Assembly (NCBI RefSeq): GCF_002865605.1
Contig: NZ_CP025583.1
Coordinates: 1,778,501 to 1,842,500, forward strand
Direction of reading: 5' to 3'
Length of the DNA stretch: 64,000 bases
DNA from: Paracoccus jeotgali
GTDB taxonomy: Bacteria > Pseudomonadota > Alphaproteobacteria > Rhodobacterales > Rhodobacteraceae
The notes beneath the pieces were generated by a model. It was not told the DNA's origin. It did no database searches and worked only from the letters and a program-made list of their open reading frames with translations. Within the stretch, counting starts at the first letter, position 1; every line of letters begins with the position of its first letter. The position numbers and the translations under genes were made by a program. Positions 56,791-64,000 of this stretch are shown one piece after another.

Positions 56791-57855
56791 ATGACCTTGC
56801 TGCGCTCGACCGCGACCCATGCCGCGCTTGCTGCCCTGACCCTTCCCGCCCTGACCGCCGGGGCTTGGGCCGCCGACCCTGAACTGACGGTCTTCGACTG
56901 GGCCGGATTCGAAGAACCGGTGATCTATCAGGGCTATATCGACAAGCACGGCGAAGGCCCGACCTTTGCCTTTTACGGCGATGATGACGAGGCGTTTCAA
57001 AAGGTCGCCTCTGGCTTCAAGGCCGATGTCGTCCATCCCTGCAGCCAGATGGTGTCGAAATACCGCGACGCCGGGCTGATCGAGCCCTGGGACGTCTCGC
57101 GCATCCCCGCCTATGCCGATATGGACCCCGAGCTGAACAATTCCGAGGTGTTCCACGACGACGAGGGCGTCTGGTACATCCCGACCGATTGGGGTGCGAC
57201 GGCGATTGCCTATAACACCGAAACCGTCCCGGCCGAGGATGTGGCCTCGCTGGATGTGTTCATCGACCCCGATTATGCCGGCCGCATCTCGCTGCCCGAC
57301 AGCTCGGACGATGTCTGGGCGCTGGCCTATCTGGCGACCGGCGTCACCGACTGGACCGACGTCACGGACGAGCAGTTCAAGGCCGCCGCCGACTGGCTGC
57401 GCAAGGCGCATGAAAACGTCGCCGCCTATTGGTCCGACCCGTCGGAGCAGGCGCAGCTGATGGCGTCCGGGCAGGTCGATGTGGCGTGGTCGTGGAATGA
57501 TGGCGTGGTCTATCTGCAGGCTGATGATTATCCGGTGGGCTTTCAGCGCGCGCCCAAGGAAGGCTCGTCCAAGTTCATCTGCGGCTTCGTCAATCTGAAG
57601 GACGGCCCCGGCAACGAGGACAAGGTCTATGACTTCATCAACGCCTGGTTGGCCCCGGAATCGGCCAAGGGGTTGCTGGACACCATCGGCTATGGCGCCA
57701 CCACCACCACCGGGATGGAGACGGTGAAGGATGAAGAGGCGGTGAAGACCGGCCTTGGCCCCATCGACGCGCCGATCCTGAACCAGACCCCGAACGACCC
57801 CCAGCAGCGCAACGAACAACTGGCCGAGTTCGAGAAGATCAAGGCCGGTTTCTGA
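56791..57855 (+). CDS. Polyamine-type ABC transporter substrate-binding protein (orphan)
   Basis: A 354-residue periplasmic binding protein of the PotD/PotF class. It has a signal peptide (ALTLPALTAGAWA), a bilobed fold with VFDWAGFEEPVIY, GADVVHP-like switch (FKADVVHPCSQ), IPTDWGATAIAYNT and SWNDGVVYLQ motifs. No permease or ATPase genes adjoin, so the partner lies elsewhere. The ligand is probably a polyamine or similar cation, from family only. A strong terminator follows. Confidence 0.88.
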   Translation: MTLLRSTATHAALAALTLPALTAGAWAADPELTVFDWAGFEEPVIYQGYIDKHGEGPTFAFYGDDDEAFQKVASGFKADVVHPCSQMVSKYRDAGLIEPWDVSRIPAYADMDPELNNSEVFHDDEGVWYIPTDWGATAIAYNTETVPAEDVASLDVFIDPDYAGRISLPDSSDDVWALAYLATGVTDWTDVTDEQFKAAADWLRKAHENVAAYWSDPSEQAQLMASGQVDVAWSWNDGVVYLQADDYPVGFQRAPKEGSSKFICGFVNLKDGPGNEDKVYDFINAWLAPESAKGLLDTIGYGATTTTGMETVKDEEAVKTGLGPIDAPILNQTPNDPQQRNEQLAEFEKIKAGF

Positions 57856-57891
57856 CCCGGCTCGCGCCGCGACATCTTGTCCGGCAGCGCT

Positions 57892-57918
57892 GGCGGCCCC
57901 CGCAAGGGGCCGCCTTTT
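57892..57918 (+). terminator. Intrinsic terminator after the binding-protein gene
   Basis: GGCGGCCCC at 57892-57900, loop of about five bases, GGGGCCGCC at 57906-57914, then TTTT. A clear factor-independent terminator. Confidence 0.9.
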
Positions 57919-57982
57919 CGCTTGTAATCCCGCGCGTCCGGGGCAGATTCGGGCCGGCCGCGCAACCGAACGGACCTCTGCG

Positions 57983-59245
57983 ATGAAACCCAAGCTGATC
58001 ACCACGCTGAAATCCTATGACGCGGCCACCTTCCGCGCCGATCTTCTGGCCGGGCTGACGGTGGCGATGGTGGCCCTGCCGCTCAGCCTTGCCATCGCCA
58101 TCGCCTCGGGCGCGCCGCCGGAGACGGGGATCGTGACAGCGGTGGCGGGCGGGTTCCTGATCTCGCTGCTCGGGGGCAGCCGGGTGCAGATCGGCGGGCC
58201 GACGGGGGCGTTCATCGTCGTCGTCTATGGGGTGATCGCCGCGCATGGCATGTCGGGGCTGGTGCTGGCCACGCTGATGGCGGGGATCATCCTGATCGTG
58301 GGGGCGCTGCTGCGCGCCGGCAACCTGATCCGGCTGGTGCCAGAGCCGGTCATCAACGGCTTTACCATCGGCATCGCCATCATCATCGCGACCAGCCAGC
58401 TGGAGGATTTATTCGGCCTGCAAACGGGCGAGGTGCCGGCCGATTTCATCCCCAAGATCGAGACGCTGTGGACGGCGCGCGACAGCCTGTCGCCGACCGC
58501 GCTTGGCATCGGGCTGGTGACGATGGTGCTGATCCTTGTGCTGCGGCGCATGGCACCGCGCTTTCCGGGGCTGATCGTGGCCATCGGCATCACCTCGGCC
58601 GTGGCGGCCATCGGGCATCTGCCGGTCGAGACCATCGCCAGCCGCTTTGGCGCCCTGCCCCGCGGCCTGCCGATGCCGGGCCTGCCGCCCATCAGCCTGA
58701 CGCTGATCGGTGAACTGCTGCCCTCGGCGCTGATCATCGCCTTCCTGGCCGGGATCGAATCGCTGCTGTCGGCGATGGTGTCGGACCGGATGATCGGCGG
58801 CAGTCACCGGCCCAATGCCGAGATCATGGCCGAAGGCGCGGCGAATATCGGCTCGGCACTGTTCGGCGGGTTGCCGGCGACGGGGGCGATTGCGCGGACC
58901 GCGACGAATGTGCGGGCCGGGGGGCAGACGCCGGTGGCGGGGCTGGTCCATGCGGCGGCGATCCTGCTGATCATGCTGGTCGCAGCGCCGGTGGCCGGGA
59001 TGCTCGCCCTGCCGGCGCTGGCCGGGCTGCTGATGCTGACGGCGTGGAACATGGCCGAGTTGCATCGCTGGCGCATCTGGCTGGCGCAGCCGCGCGGCGA
59101 TCTGTTCCTGATGGCGCTGACGATGATCCTGACCGTTGTCGCGGACCTGACCATCGCCATCGGCACCGGCATCGCCATCGGGCTGGCCATGCGGCTGCAG
59201 CGCCGCAACGCGCCGCCGCCGCCCTGGCATCCGCCCGAGCGCTAG
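57983..59245 (+). CDS. SulP family anion transporter without STAS domain
   Basis: A 420-residue SulP/SLC26 anion transporter with about 12 membrane segments: DLLAGLTVAMVALPLSLAIAIASG, GPTGAFIVVVYGVI, GFTIGIAIIIATSQL, GGLPATGAIARTATNVRAGGQTPVAGLVHA. The normal C-terminal STAS domain is missing: the protein ends 20 residues after the last helix and nothing in other frames supplies it. Such short members exist. The anion (sulfate, bicarbonate or dicarboxylate) is unknown. Confidence 0.9.
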   Translation: MKPKLITTLKSYDAATFRADLLAGLTVAMVALPLSLAIAIASGAPPETGIVTAVAGGFLISLLGGSRVQIGGPTGAFIVVVYGVIAAHGMSGLVLATLMAGIILIVGALLRAGNLIRLVPEPVINGFTIGIAIIIATSQLEDLFGLQTGEVPADFIPKIETLWTARDSLSPTALGIGLVTMVLILVLRRMAPRFPGLIVAIGITSAVAAIGHLPVETIASRFGALPRGLPMPGLPPISLTLIGELLPSALIIAFLAGIESLLSAMVSDRMIGGSHRPNAEIMAEGAANIGSALFGGLPATGAIARTATNVRAGGQTPVAGLVHAAAILLIMLVAAPVAGMLALPALAGLLMLTAWNMAELHRWRIWLAQPRGDLFLMALTMILTVVADLTIAIGTGIAIGLAMRLQRRNAPPPPWHPPER

Positions 59246-59260
59246 CCCGGGCCCTGCGGC

Positions 59261-59527
59261 TTACTGACGCACCGCGCCGGTCTTGGGGTCAAGCCGCACC
59301 TCGACCTCGCGGCCGTCAGTGGTGCGGTATTCGACCTCGTAATAGCCGTCATCGTCCCAATCGACCTCGTCGATATAGGCCAGATCGGCGCCGGTATCGG
59401 TCTCGAACTTGGCGAGGATCTCGGACAGCTTCATCGCATCTGCGGGCGGGGCGGTGTCGGCCAGCACTGGCAGCGCCAGCATGGGCGTGGCGATCAGCGC
59501 GGCGGTGAACATCTTGAAACGGGTCAT
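59261..59527 (-). CDS. PepSY domain periplasmic protein
   Basis: An 88-residue exported protein with signal peptide (MFTAALIATPMLALPVLA) followed by a single PepSY-like repeat (LSEILAKFETDTGADLAYIDEVDWDDDGYYEVEYRTTDGREVEVRLDPKTG-type). PepSY domains are thought to inhibit proteases or bind small ligands. ATG 59527 is preceded by AAAGGA. It converges with the SulP gene. Confidence 0.85.
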   Translation of the reverse strand: MTRFKMFTAALIATPMLALPVLADTAPPADAMKLSEILAKFETDTGADLAYIDEVDWDDDGYYEVEYRTTDGREVEVRLDPKTGAVRQ

Positions 59528-59607
59528 GGTGGGTCCTTTCTGCAGGTGTCCGGGGCAGGAACGGCCCGGCGCGGGCATCGTTCCATCGGCAGACCCGCCC
59601 ATGACCC

Positions 59608-59636
59608 TTGCAGGACCGCATTGGCCGCCCTATATT
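59608..59636 (+). promoter_or_regulatory. Promoter of ssrA
   Basis: TTGCAG at 59608-59613, a 17-base spacer and TATATT at 59631-59636. Both elements and spacing are near consensus, as expected for an abundant RNA. Transcription should start near 59642. Confidence 0.75.
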
Positions 59637-59725
59637 CGAACTGTTCGGGTTCGCCCGGACTATAGGTATAAACGCGCTCGTAATAAGCGGATCGGACCCG
59701 GGGGCGGTACCCGGCGGCTCCACCA

Positions 59726-59750
59726 TCATTCGCCTTCGTTGGGGGGATCT
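59726..59750 (+). other. Intervening segment between acceptor and coding pieces of tmRNA
   Basis: This 25-base stretch lies between the encoded ACCA end of the acceptor piece and the first base of the coding piece. It is expected to be cut out so that mature tmRNA is made of two RNAs. Confidence 0.8.
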
Positions 59751-59836
59751 GGGGCCGAAACAGGATCGACGAACGTCTAAAGGGGTTTGCTTTACCTCGG
59801 TGAGCTACCACCGTTATCGGTGCGAATTGTACAGTT

Positions 59837-59875
59837 GCCAACGACAACCGTGCTCCGGTCGCTCTGGCTGCGTAA
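59837..59875 (+). other. tmRNA tag reading frame
   Basis: The resume codon is GCC at 59837 and the frame encodes ANDNRAPVALAA, ending at TAA 59873-59875. The final ALAA/LAA is the ClpXP recognition end, and the AND start is the part bound by SspB in relatives. This is the tag type of Rhodobacter-like species. Confidence 0.95.
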
Positions 59876-59930
59876 GCAGCTCGGGTAACCGAAACCTAAC
59901 TCCTTGCGCTTAGCAGCGTAAGGCGGGGCC

Positions 59931-59966
59931 GGCAGGAGCCTTGCAACAGAATCCTGCCACTTTTCC
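59931..59966 (+). terminator. Intrinsic terminator of ssrA
   Basis: GGCAGGA at 59931-59937 pairs with TCCTGCC at 59952-59958, followed by ACTTTT and later a T-rich stretch up to about 59973. Confidence 0.75.
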
Positions 59967-60081
59967 CTTTTTTCAGTCGAAGCCGCTGCGTCAGCGTCCA
60001 CCCCGGCCGCTGCCGGATTCGCGCTTTTCATCGTCCGCCGATTGCCTATGCTGGCGGTCAGAGCGGAAAAGGGGACGCGCG

Positions 60082-60570
60082 ATGGTTGGGGCGATCGATT
60101 ACGGCGGAATGATGCATCGGGCCATGCAGGGCCTGATCGCAGAGGTTCTGTCCCGCGTGGCCGAACATGGCCTGCCCGGCGATCATCATTTCTTCATCAC
60201 CTTCGACACGCGCGAGGACGGCGTCGAGATCGCAGACTGGCTGCGCGAACGCTATCCGGCGGAAATGACCATCGTCATCCAGCATTGGTACGAGGATCTG
60301 CGCGTCACCGGCGACGGGTTCGAGGTGACGCTGAACTTCGGCAACGCGCCCGAACGCCTGATCGTGCCCTTCGACTCGCTGCGGACCTTCGTCGATCCCT
60401 CGGTCGAGTTCGGGCTGCGGTTCGAAACGCAAGAGGGTGACGAGCAGGAGCCCGACGCGCCCTCTTCGGCCCAGATCGACCTGCGGCCCGAACCGTCCGA
60501 CGACGACACCTCGCCCGACGGACCCAAATCGGGGGCCGAGGTGGTCAGCCTGGACAAGTGGCGCAAATAG
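60082..60570 (+). CDS. sspB: SspB-like ClpXP adaptor
   Basis: A 162-residue protein of the SspB family (alpha type). It has the SspB fold segments HHFFITFDTREDGVEIADWLRERYP and VTLNFGNAPERLIVPFDSLRTFVDPSVEFGLRF, then an acidic linker and the ending VVSLDKWRK, which looks like the ClpX-binding tail. SspB delivers tagged proteins to ClpXP. Notably it lies immediately downstream of ssrA, the gene for the tag it recognises. ATG 60082 has AAGGGG upstream. Confidence 0.92.
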   Translation: MVGAIDYGGMMHRAMQGLIAEVLSRVAEHGLPGDHHFFITFDTREDGVEIADWLRERYPAEMTIVIQHWYEDLRVTGDGFEVTLNFGNAPERLIVPFDSLRTFVDPSVEFGLRFETQEGDEQEPDAPSSAQIDLRPEPSDDDTSPDGPKSGAEVVSLDKWRK

Positions 60571-60654
60571 CCGGTTCCGGTATGCGACCGCATACCGATT
60601 GCGGTTTCCGGCGCCGAGGGCTAGAATTTCGCCAAACCGCGAGGGGAGCCCATC

Positions 60655-62049
<1,395 letters not shown>

Positions 62050-62070
62050 TCGCACCACCCGCATCCCATC

Positions 62071-62096
62071 AGGCCCGCCGATCCGGCGGGCCTTTT
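62071..62096 (+). terminator. Intrinsic terminator after fumC
   Basis: GGCCCGCCG at 62072-62080, loop ATC, CGGCGGGCC at 62084-62092, then TTTT. A clear factor-independent terminator. Confidence 0.92.
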
Positions 62097-62162
62097 GCGT
62101 CCCGCGGCGAGGCGCTACCATGCCGCCAGCAGACCCGCACAGCGTTTCACAGGCAGGCTTTC

Positions 62163-62345
62163 ATGGCGCAGCCGACCGTCTTCAATCTGAACAAGGCCCG
62201 CAAGCAAAAGGCGCGCGCCGCCGCGCGCAGCCAGGCCGACGCCAATGCCGCCAAGCATGGGCGGACCAAGGCCGAGAAACGGGCCGAAAGGGCCGAGGCA
62301 GAGCGGATTCGCGCGCAGCTTGACGGGTTGAAGCGTGACGATTGA
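62163..62345 (+). CDS. DUF4169 small basic protein
   Basis: A 60-residue basic protein that is almost wholly helical: FNLNKARKQKARAAARSQADANAAKHGRTKAEKRAE. This is the DUF4169 pattern of alphaproteobacteria, normally encoded next to a ribbon-helix-helix gene as here. Function is unknown; the charge suggests nucleic acid or ribosome binding. It overlaps the next gene by 11 bases. Confidence 0.85.
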   Translation: MAQPTVFNLNKARKQKARAAARSQADANAAKHGRTKAEKRAERAEAERIRAQLDGLKRDD

Positions 62346-62574
62346 CCTGCCGCCGATGGATGCGCCGGCGAAACGCTCGGTCAGCATCGACGGGCATCGC
62401 ACCTCGGTCAGTCTCGAAAACGCCTTCTGGCGCGGGCTGGACCGCGCCGCCCGCGCACGCAGCACCACCCGCGCCGCGCTGATCGCCGCCATCGACCACG
62501 CCCGCCCGCCCGAGGTGGGTCTAGCCACCGCCTGCCGCCTCTTCGTGCTGGCAGAACAGCGCCGCGACCGCTAA
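62335..62574 (+). CDS. Ribbon-helix-helix domain protein
   Basis: A 79-residue protein with a ribbon-helix-helix (RHH_4) fold: the beta ribbon KRSVSIDGHRTSVSLENAFWRGLDRAA, then two helices. The family is annotated as DNA-binding. The GTG start at 62335 overlaps the DUF4169 gene by 11 bases and gives coupling; an in-frame ATG 21 bases later is the alternative. It could regulate itself or purB, but no operator is obvious. Confidence 0.82.
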   Translation: MTIDLPPMDAPAKRSVSIDGHRTSVSLENAFWRGLDRAARARSTTRAALIAAIDHARPPEVGLATACRLFVLAEQRRDR

Positions 62575-62600
62575 ACCCCGGGCAACATTAGGAGGCCTTG

Positions 62601-63911
62601 ATGATCCCGCGCTATTCCCGCCCCGAAATGACCGCCATCTGGTCGCCCGAGACCCGATTCCGGATCTGGTACGAGATCGAGGCCCATGCCTGCGACGCCC
62701 AGGCCGATCTGGGTGTGATCCCGCGCGAGAATGCCGAGGCGGTGTGGAAGGCCAGGGACGTCGAGTTCGACGTCGCCCGCATCGATGAGATCGAGGCCGT
62801 GACCAAGCATGACGTCATTGCCTTCCTGACCCATCTGGCTGAGCATATCGGCAATGACGAGGCGCGCTTCGTCCATCAGGGTATGACCTCGTCCGACGTG
62901 CTAGACACCGCGCTGAACGTCCAGCTTGTGCGCGCCGCCGACATCCTGCTGGCCGATATGGACAAGGTGCTGGACGCGCTGAAACGCCGCGCCTTTGAGC
63001 ACAAGGACACCGTCCGCATCGGCCGCAGCCACGGCATCCACGCCGAACCGACAACGATGGGCCTGACCTTCGCCCGCTTCTACGCCGAGATGCAGCGTGG
63101 CAAGCGCCGGCTTGAACTGGCCCGTGACGAGGTCGCGACCGGCGCGATCTCCGGCGCGGTCGGCACCTTCGCCAATATCGACCCGGCGGTCGAGGCGCAT
63201 GTCTGCGCGCAGATGGGCCTGCGCCCGGAACCGATCAGCACCCAGATCATCCCGCGCGACCGTCACGCCATGTTCTTCGCCACGCTCGGCGTCATCGCCA
63301 GCAGCATCGAGAATATCGCCATCGAAATCAGGCACATGCAGCGGACCGAGGTGCTCGAGGCCGAGGAGTTCTTCAGCCCCGGTCAAAAGGGCTCGTCGGC
63401 CATGCCGCACAAGCGCAACCCGGTGCTGACCGAGAACCTGACCGGGCTGGCGCGGCTGGTCCGCATGGCGGTAATCCCGGCGATGGAAAATGTGGCGCTG
63501 TGGCATGAACGCGACATCTCGCATTCCTCGGTCGAACGCGGCATCGCGCCGGACGCGACCATCACCCTCGATTTCGCGCTGAACCGGCTGGCTGGCGTGG
63601 TCGACAAGCTGGTGATCTATCCCGAGAATATGCTGAGGAACATGAACAAGTTCAAGGGCCTGGTGATGAGCCAGCGGGTCCTGCTGGCGCTGACGCAAGC
63701 CGGCGTGTCGCGCGAGGACGCCTATCGTCTGGTGCAGCGCAACGCCATGAAGGTCTGGGAAGAAGGCAAGGATTTCAAGACCGAACTGCTCTCCGACGCC
63801 GAGGTCACCGCCGCCCTCTCGCCCGCCGAGATCGAGGAGAAGTTCGATCTGGGCTATCACACCAAGCATGTCGACACGATCTTCGACCGGGTTTTCGGTC
63901 AGGCGCGATAA
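62601..63911 (+). CDS. purB: Adenylosuccinate lyase
   Basis: PurB cleaves SAICAR and adenylosuccinate to fumarate plus AICAR or AMP. The 436-residue protein has the MTSSDVLDTALNVQL segment, the IGRSHGIHAEPTTMG histidine motif, and the superfamily signature GSSAMPHKRNPVLTEN with the catalytic serine, then HERDISHSSVER. ATG 62601 is chosen because GGAGG lies five bases before it; a TTG one codon upstream is too close to the site. Confidence 0.97.
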   Translation: MIPRYSRPEMTAIWSPETRFRIWYEIEAHACDAQADLGVIPRENAEAVWKARDVEFDVARIDEIEAVTKHDVIAFLTHLAEHIGNDEARFVHQGMTSSDVLDTALNVQLVRAADILLADMDKVLDALKRRAFEHKDTVRIGRSHGIHAEPTTMGLTFARFYAEMQRGKRRLELARDEVATGAISGAVGTFANIDPAVEAHVCAQMGLRPEPISTQIIPRDRHAMFFATLGVIASSIENIAIEIRHMQRTEVLEAEEFFSPGQKGSSAMPHKRNPVLTENLTGLARLVRMAVIPAMENVALWHERDISHSSVERGIAPDATITLDFALNRLAGVVDKLVIYPENMLRNMNKFKGLVMSQRVLLALTQAGVSREDAYRLVQRNAMKVWEEGKDFKTELLSDAEVTAALSPAEIEEKFDLGYHTKHVDTIFDRVFGQAR

Positions 63912-64000
63912 CCGGGGCTTAAACCTTTCCTGACATGGTCGGTCCTGCGAATCATGCGGGGATGACAAGACATGCTGGAACCCGGGCTGACCCCGCGGCA
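63912..64000 (+). other. Region after purB, possible start of a further gene
   Basis: Two ATG codons in different frames (63963 and 63972) stay open to the window edge, each for about ten codons. The remaining sequence is too short to choose a frame or name a product. Confidence 0.2.

Larger units (their letters stand above)
59642..59964 (+). ncRNA. ssrA: Circularly permuted two-piece tmRNA
   Basis: The 3' acceptor piece comes first and ends with CGGCTCC followed by an encoded ACCA at 59715-59725, with a T-arm (CCGGG/CCCGG) just before. About 25 bases are removed in processing (59726-59750). The coding piece begins GGGGCCGAAACAGGATCGACG at 59751; its first seven bases pair with the acceptor strand, giving one G-U pair. 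The tag reading frame follows at 59837-59875. Both ends are estimates: start from the promoter, end from the terminator. tmRNA with SmpB frees stalled ribosomes and adds a degradation tag. Confidence 0.93.

Noticed and set aside
59245..59527. A frameshifted STAS domain after the SulP gene
   Set aside because: No frame has the STAS pattern; the space is taken by the PepSY gene on the other strand.

Overview
The window is a GC-rich alphaproteobacterial chromosome segment, most likely from the Rhodobacteraceae/Paracoccus group. I infer this from the ctrA-sciP pair at the left edge, a circularly permuted two-piece tmRNA gene encoding the tag ANDNRAPVALAA, and several families typical of that group (DUF1285, DUF3429, DUF4169 with a ribbon-helix-helix protein, an SseB-like protein, and the ATPase-metA pair). 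It is almost all core and envelope genes. I see no insertion sequences, prophage, CRISPR arrays, rRNA or tRNA genes.

Layout. 1-1935: the 5' end of ctrA (cut by the window edge) and sciP on the minus strand, then mnmA on the plus strand. 1964-12161 (minus): a ten-kilobase co-directional block, read moxR > DUF58 > DUF4159/BatA-like > membrane protein with a glutamine-amidotransferase-like fold > fabZ > lpxA > lpxI > lpxB, with ATGA-type overlaps at many joints. 12218-13548: DUF1285 and hyi. 13559-16170 (minus): lpxD > dedicated acyl carrier protein > ketoacyl synthase. 16245-18677: a divergent pair of cell-wall enzymes (L,D-transpeptidase and a DUF882 protein). 18821-27946: a DsbA-like oxidoreductase, csp, thrS, a glycosyltransferase, an MFS exporter, olsB, msrB, an AI-2E-type transporter, a BamE-like lipoprotein and DUF177. 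28171-35997: rnhA, DUF3429, ispH, a PQQ-type sugar dehydrogenase, a NYN protein, folK, rpoZ, rel and DUF2062. 36040-44531: a leucine leader peptide and leuA, then the cell-shape operon mreB-mreC-mreD-mrdA-rodA with a hydroxypyruvate reductase at its end. 46039-49146: capsule-export ATPase, chain-length/export protein and kdsA. 49171-59527: arsC, sufT-like, guaB, a TDT-like membrane protein, a FadL-type porin, ATPase-metA, an SDR, an orphan binding protein, a STAS-less SulP and a PepSY protein. 59642-63911: permuted ssrA next to the ClpX adaptor gene sspB, then fumC, a DUF4169/RHH pair and purB.

How the genes work together. The window holds most of the early lipid A pathway (lpxA, lpxD, lpxI, lpxB, fabZ, kdsA), the rod-shape machinery, peptidoglycan remodelling enzymes and ornithine-lipid synthesis, so envelope building dominates. 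The tmRNA and SspB genes encode two successive steps of ribosome rescue and tagged-protein degradation. The most interesting sequence-level signals are non-coding: a leucine leader peptide whose start codon appears to coincide with the transcription start, a 121-nt element between DUF177 and rnhA closed by a perfect 10-bp stem, the permuted tmRNA beside its adaptor, and a CtrA-box/GANTC pair upstream of ctrA. I did not find a system I can call wholly new. Every family call here comes from reading motifs, without database searches.
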